64,000 bases of DNA from Roseobacter weihaiensis (GTDB lineage: Bacteria > Pseudomonadota > Alphaproteobacteria > Rhodobacterales > Rhodobacteraceae): the NCBI RefSeq assembly GCF_020622345.1, contig NZ_JACNMO010000008.1, positions 142,073-206,072 on the forward strand, written 5' to 3'. Each line of letters starts with the position of its first letter. The stretch's first letter is position 1. A program made the translations under genes and the position numbers. Below are positions 7,531-16,531 of this stretch, in pieces. The notes below the pieces were generated by a model. That model was not told where the DNA came from, did no database searches, and was given only the letters and a program-made list of their open reading frames with translations.

Positions 7531-10500
7531 TTACCGATACTGCGCGCCGTGCCACGGCCATACTGCTGGCTGTGTCTCTGCCGCCAGCGCATCAGCGTCG
7601 ATCTCCCAGCCCTCAGCCGTTGTCACCGTTCCTGTAAACACCGTACCGTCCTCATCAAGCCAAGGCTCACGCTCGAATGCTTCACGCAACTCCCGCACTT
7701 CCTGCATGTGCCGCGACGCATCCTGCATGGCAGTGAACCGCTCAGCATTGTCGTCTTTACGCCGCACAGGTTCCCGCCAATCGACGATCTCCAACCGATC
7801 ACACAGATACCGCCAACCGCCTTCTGCGATCCAAGCGCGCCGCCAATGATTGTCACCGCGCATCCTCACCTCAATGAACTCGGCCCGACGATCCATCGCC
7901 CAGCCGAACAGATCGCCCAGCCCCTGCTTGATCCCATTCGGTGACATGCCCGCAAACCTGCGGAACAACATCTGCGCCATCTTAGGCGTGCCGACGCGCA
8001 CCGGCGCACGCGCATACTCCAACTCGTCTGGCAGCAGGTCATTGAACCGCTGCACCTCGTCCACCTTCACAGGCAACACCATGTTGGTGAATAACCTGAT
8101 CTCGCAGCCCTGCCGCACATGCCGCGCGCGCGCCGCCGCTTGCATCATAGCACCTTCACAGACGACCCAGCGCACATCTTCAACGCGCGGATCGGTGTGG
8201 CGTTCGCACCATGCCATGCCAGCTCCCCCGACCATCGCAATCGGACGCTTCGGATACCATTGCACGACCGGCACAATCGGATCGCCGTCCTGATGGATAG
8301 CGCGGGCCATATCCTCAACGTCCTGAGGTGCAGGCAATGGCCGACCAACAATGTCGATCTTGCCACCGGCCCAGTCGTTCAGCCCCTCCACGGCATTGAA
8401 CCAGCCCGCGAGCATCATGTTCTCGTCTATAAGCGCCTTATAGGAGAACAGGTGCCGCCCCTCTGAAATACGCGCCACGTCTGCCCGGAACTGTTCTGCC
8501 CGCGCCTTGTCTTTCTTGTCCGTCTCGTCCCATTCCTCGACGCGGTCGCCGGTGCCATAGAGCAGGGATTTCTTCGACGTGTTGATGGGAACCTGAGTCA
8601 CCTTCGCGTCTGCGTGCTTTTCAACCTCGATGGAAACCCATTCATCCACCGGCAACACGGCTTCAACCATCGACCGCTTTATGGTCGCAGACAGGATCAG
8701 CACAGGCACGCGCGGGCGGTTGGTTTCCTTGTCCCACGGGATGCCCGCAATCTTCTGCCTCCAGTTCAGAAAGACGCCCTTCTTGTTCGGCGTGACGCGG
8801 AGGCGATTGAGTGAGCCAGCCTCAAGCGCGTCGCGCAGGCGCCGCCAGAACGAGGCATACTTATACCACTGCCCATCGTAGTCGGTCGCCGCGTTCAGCG
8901 CCTCGCTGGCTGACATGTCGGGCGTGATCTCGACCTCCGGCGCAAGTTCAGTCTCCGCCTTGATCAGTTCCTTGCAGACATCGACCGTGAACCCGGCCCC
9001 CTCAAGCCGTTCGATGGTCAGGCCGTCCTTGAACACTTTGGCCAGCCGGAGCAGCCATTCGCCCATGTCGTGGCGCATCACGTCGCACAGGTCTTTGATC
9101 TCGACATAGCCGTCCTTGATCAGCGCGCCGAGAAAGTTCTCGTCGATCACGACGAAGTTCGGCACGCGGCTTTGTCCGTGTTCCTTGGCGATCTGAATGG
9201 GCAGGTGGGCATGGGTGCGGATGCGCAGATCATGGGTCAGCGAATTGTCGTGCAGTTCCCACCACAAGCAGCCAGGTCGGTCAGAACACTGCGCCACCTC
9301 GTTGCCGCAGAACGCTTTGCGGGTTTCCTTCACAATCCCCTGAACCTTCGAGATCGCTTCATGCTTCGTGCAGACCGATCGCCCGTGCAACTCTTGGCTG
9401 CGACCAAGCTCCGTGTAGGCGGTCATGCCGTGCGAGCGGGCGTCCGCTTCGATCTGTGCGGAAAGGTTGTGATTAGGCACATAGAGGTCGGTGAAGAAGA
9501 TGCCGTTGGTGTGTTCGGCATATCGGGTTTCGACGCCGAGCCAGTGAAGCGCCCAATAGGTTTTGCCAAGACCGGCCTCAGCCTCGATAACCTTCACGCC
9601 CGGCTCCTGCGCTGCAACAAAGGTCTTGATCTCGTCACTGAGCCGCTGCGTAGCTTGATCGAACGGCACTTCCTGCCGCGTCGTGGGGAACGCCTTACGC
9701 CTGCGCCGTGCGCCGCGTATCTTGTGGTAGCGGGCCTTGATGTATCGCTCATCGAAATCGTGCCTGTCTGCCGCGCGCACGCCTAGCCGCTCATACTCGC
9801 CGGACAATGCGGCCCAGCACTCGGTGAAGACGCTCTCGGGAAATGCGGTGCGATAGGCGATCATAAAATTCAGAATGCAATTGTGGCGCTGACTTGCATC
9901 CCAACGCAACGTGGGCATCTGCCCTAAATTGACAGAAGGTGCTACTTCAACTTCGATCATGTCGGGCAGCTTAGGCACATCGACAGGCCCAGCGATGCCT
10001 TCGACCAAGTGTGCGCGCACAGGATGCGGATCATCTAGGCCGCGAAGTTCGGGTCTCGCCGTGAAGACAAAGCCGCCCGGCTTGTAGATTCCATAGTCGA
10101 TCAGTTTCCGGTCGGACCCGATGCGCTGCGAAAGGTCAGCGTTCCAATGCTCCGCATGGATTTGCTGCTCGGTCAGGTCCATCGGTTCGACTTCGAACGC
10201 GACCCGGAGGCGATGGCCTGACTTAAAGCCCGACGACGGCGAGAACGCATAGACAAACCGACGACCGCGCAGGAATGGGAAGGCAAAGCGCACCGCTTCT
10301 TCGGCAGTCCCGTCATATTCCATTGAGTCGAGATCAACGACGAATAAGCTGGTGGCAGTGTCAGTGAAGTCGAGACCCGTTCGCCCGCCGCGTTCGATCA
10401 ATGGTTCGCCAAGAACCAGTGATGCTGTAGGCACATCTGAAAGTCGGTTCAGGAGGTCACAAACACCGATGAGCGTACCAACGTCGTGCCGCTCATAAAT

Positions 10501-10617
10501 GAAGTCCTTGGCATACCGATAGCCTTCGGAACGCTCATCCTGCTCCGGGCCATTGTCGCCCGCCCGCCAGACCTTTCGAAGGTCTGGGCCGGTACTTGTT
10601 GCTGTAAATATATGCAT
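7531..10617 (-). CDS. Primase-polymerase fused to Fe-S-type SF2-like helicase
   Basis: The 1028-residue product joins two replication enzymes. The N-terminal part has archaeo-eukaryotic primase features: FVVDLDS with D95 and D97, SGHRLRV with H135, and LIDYGIY with D174. The C-terminal part is a helicase: Walker A EAGLGKT (346-352), Walker B VVIDEN (488-493) and a later ILSATIK motif. Between Walker A and B are four cysteines, C415, C436, C443 and C449, the place where XPD/DinG helicases bind a 4Fe-4S cluster. It probably initiates replication of the element after excision. AGAAAGAAG precedes the ATG at 10617. The assignment to AEP and XPD-like groups is by motif reading only. Confidence 0.75.
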   Translation of the reverse strand: MHIFTATSTGPDLRKVWRAGDNGPEQDERSEGYRYAKDFIYERHDVGTLIGVCDLLNRLSDVPTASLVLGEPLIERGGRTGLDFTDTATSLFVVDLDSMEYDGTAEEAVRFAFPFLRGRRFVYAFSPSSGFKSGHRLRVAFEVEPMDLTEQQIHAEHWNADLSQRIGSDRKLIDYGIYKPGGFVFTARPELRGLDDPHPVRAHLVEGIAGPVDVPKLPDMIEVEVAPSVNLGQMPTLRWDASQRHNCILNFMIAYRTAFPESVFTECWAALSGEYERLGVRAADRHDFDERYIKARYHKIRGARRRRKAFPTTRQEVPFDQATQRLSDEIKTFVAAQEPGVKVIEAEAGLGKTYWALHWLGVETRYAEHTNGIFFTDLYVPNHNLSAQIEADARSHGMTAYTELGRSQELHGRSVCTKHEAISKVQGIVKETRKAFCGNEVAQCSDRPGCLWWELHDNSLTHDLRIRTHAHLPIQIAKEHGQSRVPNFVVIDENFLGALIKDGYVEIKDLCDVMRHDMGEWLLRLAKVFKDGLTIERLEGAGFTVDVCKELIKAETELAPEVEITPDMSASEALNAATDYDGQWYKYASFWRRLRDALEAGSLNRLRVTPNKKGVFLNWRQKIAGIPWDKETNRPRVPVLILSATIKRSMVEAVLPVDEWVSIEVEKHADAKVTQVPINTSKKSLLYGTGDRVEEWDETDKKDKARAEQFRADVARISEGRHLFSYKALIDENMMLAGWFNAVEGLNDWAGGKIDIVGRPLPAPQDVEDMARAIHQDGDPIVPVVQWYPKRPIAMVGGAGMAWCERHTDPRVEDVRWVVCEGAMMQAAARARHVRQGCEIRLFTNMVLPVKVDEVQRFNDLLPDELEYARAPVRVGTPKMAQMLFRRFAGMSPNGIKQGLGDLFGWAMDRRAEFIEVRMRGDNHWRRAWIAEGGWRYLCDRLEIVDWREPVRRKDDNAERFTAMQDASRHMQEVRELREAFEREPWLDEDGTVFTGTVTTAEGWEIDADALAAETQPAVWPWHGAQYR

Positions 10618-10762
10618 CTGCTTCTTTCTTGCAGACGCTATTACCTTGTTTTTCAGTCGGATTCCATCAAAGCGTGATGTATAAGCGAGTTGTTGATGCG
10701 ATGGGTTCGCTGCTTTGTTGAAAACGACAGAGGGACGAGGTTCTAGCGGCTTCGTCCCTTTT

Positions 10763-11023
10763 TCAGTTCACGCGATGAGAACGCGCCCAATCGAGAACGT
10801 CCTCCCGATCATACAGGATTGTCCGGCTGGAAATGTGCAGGAACGGCGGGCCGCTTTGTGCGCCTGCGTTGCGCTCTTTGCGCCAGAGGTAAAGCACCTC
10901 CTCCGAGCGGTTCAGGTATTCCGCACATTGCGCAGGCGTCATGAGTTCAGGCAGCTTTTGCTTGACCTGCAAGGTGCGCAACTCATCGCGCAGCGCACGG
11001 ATTTCTTGTGTGATTTGGTCCAT
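10763..11023 (-). CDS. AlpA/excisionase-like helix-turn-helix protein
   Basis: The 86-residue protein begins with a short coiled coil (ITQEIRALRDELRTLQVKQK) and then a winged-helix DNA-binding domain with TPAQCAEYLNRSEEVLYLWR and a wing ending SSRTILYDREDVLDWA, the pattern of MerR/AlpA-type excisionases. AAGGAG stands eight bases before its ATG. Its place between integrase and primase is where satellites and prophages carry the regulator that drives excision or early transcription. It likely controls directionality of the integrase or activates the primase gene; this role is inferred from family and position. Confidence 0.72.
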   Translation of the reverse strand: MDQITQEIRALRDELRTLQVKQKLPELMTPAQCAEYLNRSEEVLYLWRKERNAGAQSGPPFLHISSRTILYDREDVLDWARSHRVN

Positions 11024-11169
11024 CGACAGGCTCCTTCACGTTCAGAATAGACGCAGGCCTGTTGATATGCTGGCGGATGCCTTCATACGATCCGGCACCA
11101 GCCCCTGATGGATCGAATATGGTCACGCCGGTTTGTTCTGCCGCACAGCGACACCGACGCGCGGCCACA

Positions 11170-12378
11170 TTAGCGCCTGCCTCCGATCTGGACAACATTC
11201 GAAGAAGGTACTGACCCGCATTCCACCTCAATCTGTTTGGCGATGGCGTTCGCGTCCTTGTGGGACATGGACCCTTGGTCATAGAGATCCTGCACGCCCT
11301 TCTCCATGTCACCGCGCAACTGGTCGATGATGTAGGACGGCAGGCGCAGGCGACGGGCGGCAGTCGTGAACAGGCGGCGGGCATCGTGCGGCGTCATGCG
11401 GACGCCATCCCCTTTCAACTGCTGCGGATGGAAAATGTGCTTTTCCGTGTCGTGCTGTGGGAAGACCCACTCGCTATGCCGGGGCAGCGCCCGTAGCGCC
11501 GCGACAACGCGGTCAGCGATAGGGAATGCCCCTTCCGTCCCGTTCTTCAATTCAGCGACGCGCAGACGGGCGCTGTCGAGGTCAATGTCGGCCCAGCGTA
11601 GTTCGGTCACGTTCTTGGCGCGAAGGCCCGTGAACAGCATTACCTCCCAAGCCGTGCCGATAATCAGGTTGTGGGCCTTCTTTGCGTAGATCAGGTCAAG
11701 GGCGGGCCATGCTTCGTCCACGTCGAACTTCACCTTGTTGTTCCGCGCCCGGTATTTCACCTTTTTGAGCGCGTCGGCTACGTTCGGGATGCGGCGAACA
11801 ACAGACGCCCGTTTAAACGCCGTGCCGATGATCTGGCGCAGGTGCTGCTGCGTCGAGGTCGGCTTGCCGTTGCCATCGACATAGGGCGCAAGGGCGCGTT
11901 CAAGGTCCGGCAGTGTCAATTCGTCAATGGGTCGGTCGAACAGCTTGGCAAGGTGACGCTCGATCTGCTCGCGGTAATAGGTCTTCGTCCGCTCTGATGC
12001 GTCTGACTGTTCGATATGGGAATCCATCGCGTTGCGCAGCGTGTGGATGCCCGTCGAGCGGTCGTCTGTTCGGGTCGTGATAGCCTCCATCTTTTCCTTC
12101 GCCACATCGCGGGCGGCGTAGACGGTGGGCAGGTCGGGCCATGCGCCCAGCGTGACCGAGCGCACCTTGCCGTCGATGCGCTTCGATAGCACCCACGTCT
12201 TCTTAGTGGCTCCGACAGCAAGGCGGATACCGCGAGCGTCGGGATCGGGTTTCACCGATGGGTCAGAATACATGATAGTGTTGCCCGGTGCGTGCTTGAT
12301 CTTCGCAATGGCCGGGCGTGTGGTCAGGTTTTGGTTAGGCATCTCTGCAACATCCTCTGCAACATTCAGTGAGGACAT
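11170..12378 (-). CDS. int: Tyrosine recombinase (integrase)
   Basis: A 402-residue P4-type site-specific recombinase that would insert and excise the element at tRNA-Asn. It has an N-terminal arm-binding domain (to about 100), a core-binding domain (about 110-210), and a catalytic domain with R253 (FTGLRAKN), K278 (AELKNG), H331 and R334 (PHDARRLF) and the nucleophile Y366 (VQDLYDQG). The second histidine of the usual R-K-H-R-H-Y set appears as D357 in LRGDMEKG. The gene starts 107 bp from the tRNA-Asn remnant, the usual arrangement for a tRNA-targeting element. Length and motifs suggest an intact enzyme. Confidence 0.88.
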   Translation of the reverse strand: MSSLNVAEDVAEMPNQNLTTRPAIAKIKHAPGNTIMYSDPSVKPDPDARGIRLAVGATKKTWVLSKRIDGKVRSVTLGAWPDLPTVYAARDVAKEKMEAITTRTDDRSTGIHTLRNAMDSHIEQSDASERTKTYYREQIERHLAKLFDRPIDELTLPDLERALAPYVDGNGKPTSTQQHLRQIIGTAFKRASVVRRIPNVADALKKVKYRARNNKVKFDVDEAWPALDLIYAKKAHNLIIGTAWEVMLFTGLRAKNVTELRWADIDLDSARLRVAELKNGTEGAFPIADRVVAALRALPRHSEWVFPQHDTEKHIFHPQQLKGDGVRMTPHDARRLFTTAARRLRLPSYIIDQLRGDMEKGVQDLYDQGSMSHKDANAIAKQIEVECGSVPSSNVVQIGGRR

Positions 12379-12484
12379 GTTCGGTTCTATACCGGTGGTT
12401 GCACAACTTGTTTTTCGTTGCAGAACAGTGCTTTACCTTATTTTACTGATCAAATACGGCGACCCACCCTTGGCGAGTCGTTCC

Positions 12485-12530
12485 CTGTTAATCAATTGGT
12501 CGTAGGTTCGATCCCTACCGCCGGAGCCAA
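12485..12530 (+). repeat. att site: 3' half of tRNA-Asn
   Basis: From the anticodon loop (CTGTTAATC, anticodon GTT) through a complete T arm (GTAGG-TTCGATC-CCTAC) to GCCGGAGCCA this matches the 3' half of a tRNA-Asn. The 5' side does not pair with it and no tRNA start lies upstream, so it is a copy made by integration rather than a working gene. By the usual logic the intact tRNA-Asn should lie left of the window. The last 17 bases recur at 18714-18730. Confidence 0.8.
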
Positions 12531-12537
12531 AGAATTC

Positions 12538-12576
12538 AAGGACTTAGCGATGTCTCGCTAAGTCCTTTTTCTTTTT
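12538..12576 (+). terminator. Intrinsic terminator after the tRNA-Asn copy
   Basis: A perfect 13-bp stem (AAGGACTTAGCGA and its complement) with a four-base loop is followed by TTTCTTTTT. It begins eight bases after the CCA of the tRNA-Asn remnant and probably came from the region downstream of the original tRNA gene or from the adjoining element. Confidence 0.88.
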
Positions 12577-12577
12577 G

Positions 12578-12597
12578 AGTACAGAATAAGTACAGAA
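12578..12597 (+). repeat. Paired 9-bp direct repeat
   Basis: AGTACAGAA occurs twice with starts 11 bp apart, one helical turn, right beside the att copy and its terminator. Such spacing suits a recombinase or excisionase arm site, but the function is only inferred. Confidence 0.4.
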
Positions 12598-12808
12598 AAC
12601 ACTGCCCGGATCGGTGTTTGCGGGCTGCCAACATCTCTGGTCTCTAGATCGAAGCAACACGGGCGCCTCAGAGCAACAGCATCAAGGGGCTTCAGCGATT
12701 TAGGTTCGGCGCCTCTTCCTAAGCTCGTCATAGTAGTCGATGCCTAGGTGGATGCGCTGCGTCTCCATCGCGAACAATTCCAAATCTGAAAATACGCTCA
12801 TGTCAGCG

Positions 12809-15121
12809 TCAGCTGGGTACGGAACCCCTTGTCTTTTGCCATGACTTTTCAACCGTCCAGTCAGCGAACAGTTCAACGCCTGTCAGCATGATCACAGGTG
12901 CTCTCATACGCCCTTCGACCGATACCCAACCCCAACGAACAAGCTTCTCCAACAGCCGCTTTTCTTTTTCCGAGAAGGCCTCTTTCAGAACTGATACGAC
13001 CAAGACGGTCCCAGAGATTTCTTTTGCCACCGCCTGAAGGGCTTCAAGATCACCCTTCTCGATCGCTTCCTCTGCAAAGCTCTTGGCTTCACCTACAACA
13101 AAGTGCGGTTCGCTCTTTTGATCGAACATTCGTTCTTTACGGTACCAGAAAGCAAAGTCAATTTCCCGCTCGAATGCGTCGCACTTGAGGTTCAAACCCG
13201 TGGTCATGGTCATGCCTATGTCACCAACTGGAGATAGGCTCTTCGCAAACGTCCTTAGCGTGAGCGTTACAGCGTAAGCACCTTCGGCGAAGTTTGGGAC
13301 AGAAAATGGTCCGGTCACACGGTACTTCCAGCGTGGCTCCTTGCTGCCCTGCGGATAGGAAAACTCCTTAAGACAGCGTTCGCAGGTTACGCTGTAGTCG
13401 ACTCCATCAAGTCCGTACCAGTTGCCGTGGCTACAGTGTGGGCAATTCAGCCCAAGACCTAGTTTTAAGATGCCTCGGTTGGTGAACGGCTCAAGCGAAA
13501 CTCGAAAGCGAAGGGAGTTCTTCGCCCTCTTCTTTATTAGTTCGTGCCATCGTCCGGTATCTGCGGTCCGACCTTCAAATGTCTTGGTATTGGACACAGA
13601 TTTCGAATTGCTTGTACGTTCCTGCATCGCCATCTTGTTCAAAAGCTGGATCGTATCCTTGTCCGCGATCAAGTCGGCGGCACGAAGGGATGCAAGCTTC
13701 TCAACCATTTGTGACGCGATACGACCGGCTGAAGAGGGCTTAGCCTCAATTCCTTTCTTTTTCAGCCAACGACAGATGGCATCTGTACCTGATTCTATTC
13801 GCAGATAGCCGCTGCTGTCCTGGTAGTGTTCAAGAAGAACCCAACCTTCACGTGAAACAATCGGACCCTGCTGCCCCATCGCGATGTGCGGAAAAGTGCG
13901 GTCCTCAATGTTTGAAGGGTAGCAGAGTGCCAAGTCACTCGGACCGTGTGTGCCGAGGTTAACGACATTTGCCCACCGATAACGTCCGCCGCCAAATCTC
14001 TCGGCAAATTTGGGATACGGCATAGGAAACGAGACTGATCCTTCTTCGACTTCCAGCGACAAGCGGGCCTCATCTGACTTGACGCTGTGACGCTCACATC
14101 TCGGTCCATGCCAGTCATCGGAGTGTTTAGGGTGCGTGGAGCGACCAATGAAAAAAGAACTGTCGGGACAATCGGAAGAGAACGCTTCAACGGCAGCCTT
14201 CGCAACTTCCTCATTGAAGCTTCGAGCGAAAACCACCTGGCTTGTAAACATTGTCCCAAACCTGTTGTTCGGGATCGGACGATGATTGGATTTGATCGCT
14301 TTCGAGACAAAGCCTTTCAGTTCGTCCAACCAGCACAGCGGAACCGGGAACACAGGCGTCTCAAAAAGCCGAGTATTCCAGTAGTCGATCAAGTCGCTCG
14401 TCTTGGTGTGATCAAATATAAAAAACGTCGCTTCTCTACGAGTCTTGGGGTCAATTTCCAAGTCCAAGAAAGTCGGATAAAATGGCGGCTTTGCCCTACC
14501 TTCAAAAACCGACAGCCAGGTATCTGGACCCGCGGTTGCCAAATTCGGAGAGTAGGCGTTTTCGTAGAATTTCTTGAAATAGTCTGCATCCTCTTCTCTC
14601 GGAAATGCGCCGAATATTGCCTCTACAAGTGGCGCAAGTCGATCTTCCTTGAACAGAAGCGCTGGCACATCTTCACGCAGAACAAATTGATGCCGCGCCT
14701 CATAGTCGGCTTGATATATGTCGACCACAGATTGACCAACGTACAGGTCCTTCCGATGGCCGCTCCATTTCTTCGAGTGAAGTTCATCAAGTGAGATAAG
14801 CTGCGATTCCAAACTTGAGTTGGAAACAGCATCGAAGCCAATTGACTCCGCTAAGCCTGACTCCGCCTCAACAATGATGTCTGGTTCAAGAAAGCGCATG
14901 TAGTCTCGTGCAGCTTCACGGTCTGGCTTGCGAAGAAACGGCTCGCTTGATCGCCAGTGCGCCGGGTAGCGACCTACCGGGATAATCGGGTTGCAACGCC
15001 CACCCCAAAGACATGTGGACCAGCGCATGATGCGGCTAACGGACTTCTTGTCACTTGGGCGGACCAAGAAGCCAAAGCGTATGGGGCGCAGACTTGTAGT
15101 ACCTGAAAGACGGGTTGTCAT
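12809..15121 (-). CDS. Large protein with zinc ribbon and PD-(D/E)XK-type nuclease motif
   Basis: The 770-residue product is not a protein I can name. Near its N-terminus is TCLWGGRCNPIIPVG (about 36-50), then a long mixed region without clear motifs. A zinc ribbon follows with C560, C563, C580 and C583. The C-terminal domain shows D655 (EREIDFAF) and, 23 residues on, E678 and K680 in VVGEAKSF, which fits the D...ExK core of restriction-type nucleases. It lies 18 bp after the 441-residue gene, so both form one operon. A DNA-binding nuclease acting in defence against phage or plasmids is the favoured inference. Codon use is less GC-rich than in the core chromosome. Confidence 0.62.
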   Translation of the reverse strand: MTTRLSGTTSLRPIRFGFLVRPSDKKSVSRIMRWSTCLWGGRCNPIIPVGRYPAHWRSSEPFLRKPDREAARDYMRFLEPDIIVEAESGLAESIGFDAVSNSSLESQLISLDELHSKKWSGHRKDLYVGQSVVDIYQADYEARHQFVLREDVPALLFKEDRLAPLVEAIFGAFPREEDADYFKKFYENAYSPNLATAGPDTWLSVFEGRAKPPFYPTFLDLEIDPKTRREATFFIFDHTKTSDLIDYWNTRLFETPVFPVPLCWLDELKGFVSKAIKSNHRPIPNNRFGTMFTSQVVFARSFNEEVAKAAVEAFSSDCPDSSFFIGRSTHPKHSDDWHGPRCERHSVKSDEARLSLEVEEGSVSFPMPYPKFAERFGGGRYRWANVVNLGTHGPSDLALCYPSNIEDRTFPHIAMGQQGPIVSREGWVLLEHYQDSSGYLRIESGTDAICRWLKKKGIEAKPSSAGRIASQMVEKLASLRAADLIADKDTIQLLNKMAMQERTSNSKSVSNTKTFEGRTADTGRWHELIKKRAKNSLRFRVSLEPFTNRGILKLGLGLNCPHCSHGNWYGLDGVDYSVTCERCLKEFSYPQGSKEPRWKYRVTGPFSVPNFAEGAYAVTLTLRTFAKSLSPVGDIGMTMTTGLNLKCDAFEREIDFAFWYRKERMFDQKSEPHFVVGEAKSFAEEAIEKGDLEALQAVAKEISGTVLVVSVLKEAFSEKEKRLLEKLVRWGWVSVEGRMRAPVIMLTGVELFADWTVEKSWQKTRGSVPS

Positions 15122-15139
15122 CCTATTTTGGTGCCCCCG

Positions 15140-16465
15140 TTACCAATCGTAACGCCTTGGCGTTTTCGACATCAAATCAATTGAAAAACAAGAAGACATC
15201 TCAGATGGCCTGAGCGTTACCCAGTCGTGACTGTCTTCTTCTTGCTTTCCCTCAATCGGAACCTTCAGGCGATCAAAGCTCCCCGTCACCGTCTGAAAGT
15301 CTGCCTTGGAAAGATTCAACAGCTCGTAACCGCCCCCAACAATAATGATTTGATCAATATGTTCCGCGATCTCTGCAGTACATTCAAAAAGGATCATGCA
15401 GCCATCCAGCTCTATCATCTTGCAGGTCGGCTGAAACCTATCGAGAAAGGGCGTAGAAAGCGCCTGAAAATTCAAGTGAGACTTGTCGACTTCCAATACA
15501 CCGCTCGAAAACGATGTTCGAATGTACTCCAGCCGTTCGTCTTCTTTTGCGTTCTTTGGGTGTTCCAACTTCTCAGCACGGTCGACGTAGCGATGGTACA
15601 TAGGTGTTTCCGGTAGCAACCAACTAAAACCGAAACCATACTGGCTGTTTCTTGACAGACCTTTTCTTCTGGAATTCAACTCGTCAAACGATTCCGTAAT
15701 CTCCTTCGTTCCGCCTCCATATGTAACTCCAATGAAACCTTGCGAGTGCACTCTGAGTGATAGCATCGTCTGGAAGAAAAACTCGCCACCGCAAGCATCC
15801 CAAAGGGAGGTGTCCAGCTTCACGATAGTCGCAAGACTGTTCAGTAGCATTTGAGATTCTAGTAAGAACTGAATCCTCTTGGTTGTTTGGTCGATTCCTT
15901 TCAACCCGGAGCCAATGGCTGAGTTGATCTCGTCAGCCCAAGCACCGAAGAAGTCCTTTTGCTCAGCATCACTCAAGGGAATATCTAGGTATCGAAACCT
16001 GATCGCGTATCCGCGATTCGAGTCTAGAACAATTCTCATTCTCTCGCGATCAAATATTTCGCAAAAGTCCATGCCACTTGTGTAGGCAAGCTTCTGAAGA
16101 TCAGAAATAATTCCAGGCGTAAGGCCAACATTTGTGAAAAAGGCAAATGCCTCCGGTCGGGTGGTCCCATCCTTCTTTGGCCTAATAGCATTTTCCAAGT
16201 CCTCTTCGAACTTGGCTCTAATCTGCTTTCGGTGTTGATCCAAATCAGTTGCGTCGTTCACGAACCCGACAGCACCAAAGAGCATGTTTTCTTTGTAGTA
16301 ACCCTGAAGGTCGCGCCCACCGTCTGGTCCCCCCTTGGGCAGACGGGGGCGGATGTCGGTGTAATCGTCTTGAACCGACAGAATTTCCAAGCACATTCGC
16401 TCACGCTTGGCTTGGTTTGTGTTCAAATGGTCTTTTAGACGTCGATCAGTTTCACTCATGCACAA
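15140..16465 (-). CDS. Restriction-endonuclease-like protein of a two-gene module
   Basis: The 441-residue product starts with a domain containing KGGPDGGRD (44-52) and FGAVGFVN (63-70), then FEIFDRERMR-like CEIFDRERMRIVLDSNRG and PLSDAEQKDFFGAW. From memory this N-terminal domain recurs in assorted defence-linked proteins and has a restriction-nuclease flavour, although the lysine expected after the second strand is replaced in GFVN, so catalysis is doubtful. The C-terminal 230 residues resemble no family known to me. It is the first gene of a bicistronic operon with the 770-residue protein and could act as sensor or adaptor for that nuclease. A start at the second methionine, three residues in, is equally possible. 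Confidence 0.6.
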   Translation of the reverse strand: MCMSETDRRLKDHLNTNQAKRERMCLEILSVQDDYTDIRPRLPKGGPDGGRDLQGYYKENMLFGAVGFVNDATDLDQHRKQIRAKFEEDLENAIRPKKDGTTRPEAFAFFTNVGLTPGIISDLQKLAYTSGMDFCEIFDRERMRIVLDSNRGYAIRFRYLDIPLSDAEQKDFFGAWADEINSAIGSGLKGIDQTTKRIQFLLESQMLLNSLATIVKLDTSLWDACGGEFFFQTMLSLRVHSQGFIGVTYGGGTKEITESFDELNSRRKGLSRNSQYGFGFSWLLPETPMYHRYVDRAEKLEHPKNAKEDERLEYIRTSFSSGVLEVDKSHLNFQALSTPFLDRFQPTCKMIELDGCMILFECTAEIAEHIDQIIIVGGGYELLNLSKADFQTVTGSFDRLKVPIEGKQEEDSHDWVTLRPSEMSSCFSIDLMSKTPRRYDW

Positions 16466-16531
16466 CCGTTACCCGAATTGGAAAACGACAACAACTTGTG
16501 CAACCATGCAATTCAACGGGATTCTAGTAGG

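Larger units (their letters stand above)
1..12530. mobile_element. Phage-satellite-like integrated element (left end outside window)
   Basis: The block contains integrase, AlpA-like regulator, primase-helicase, a SIR2 cargo gene, portal, small and large terminase genes and a small membrane protein. Its right edge is a partial tRNA-Asn copy next to the integrase. No capsid, tail or lysis enzyme gene is visible here, although such genes could lie left of position 1. The layout int-alpA-primase-packaging genes is what is known from phage-inducible islands and capsid-forming satellites, so a satellite is more likely than a complete prophage, but a decayed prophage cannot be excluded. All genes except the SIR2 gene lie on the minus strand. 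Confidence 0.7.

Noticed and set aside
12485..12530. A functional tRNA-Asn gene
   Set aside because: Only the 3' half is present; the preceding bases cannot form the acceptor, D or anticodon stem.
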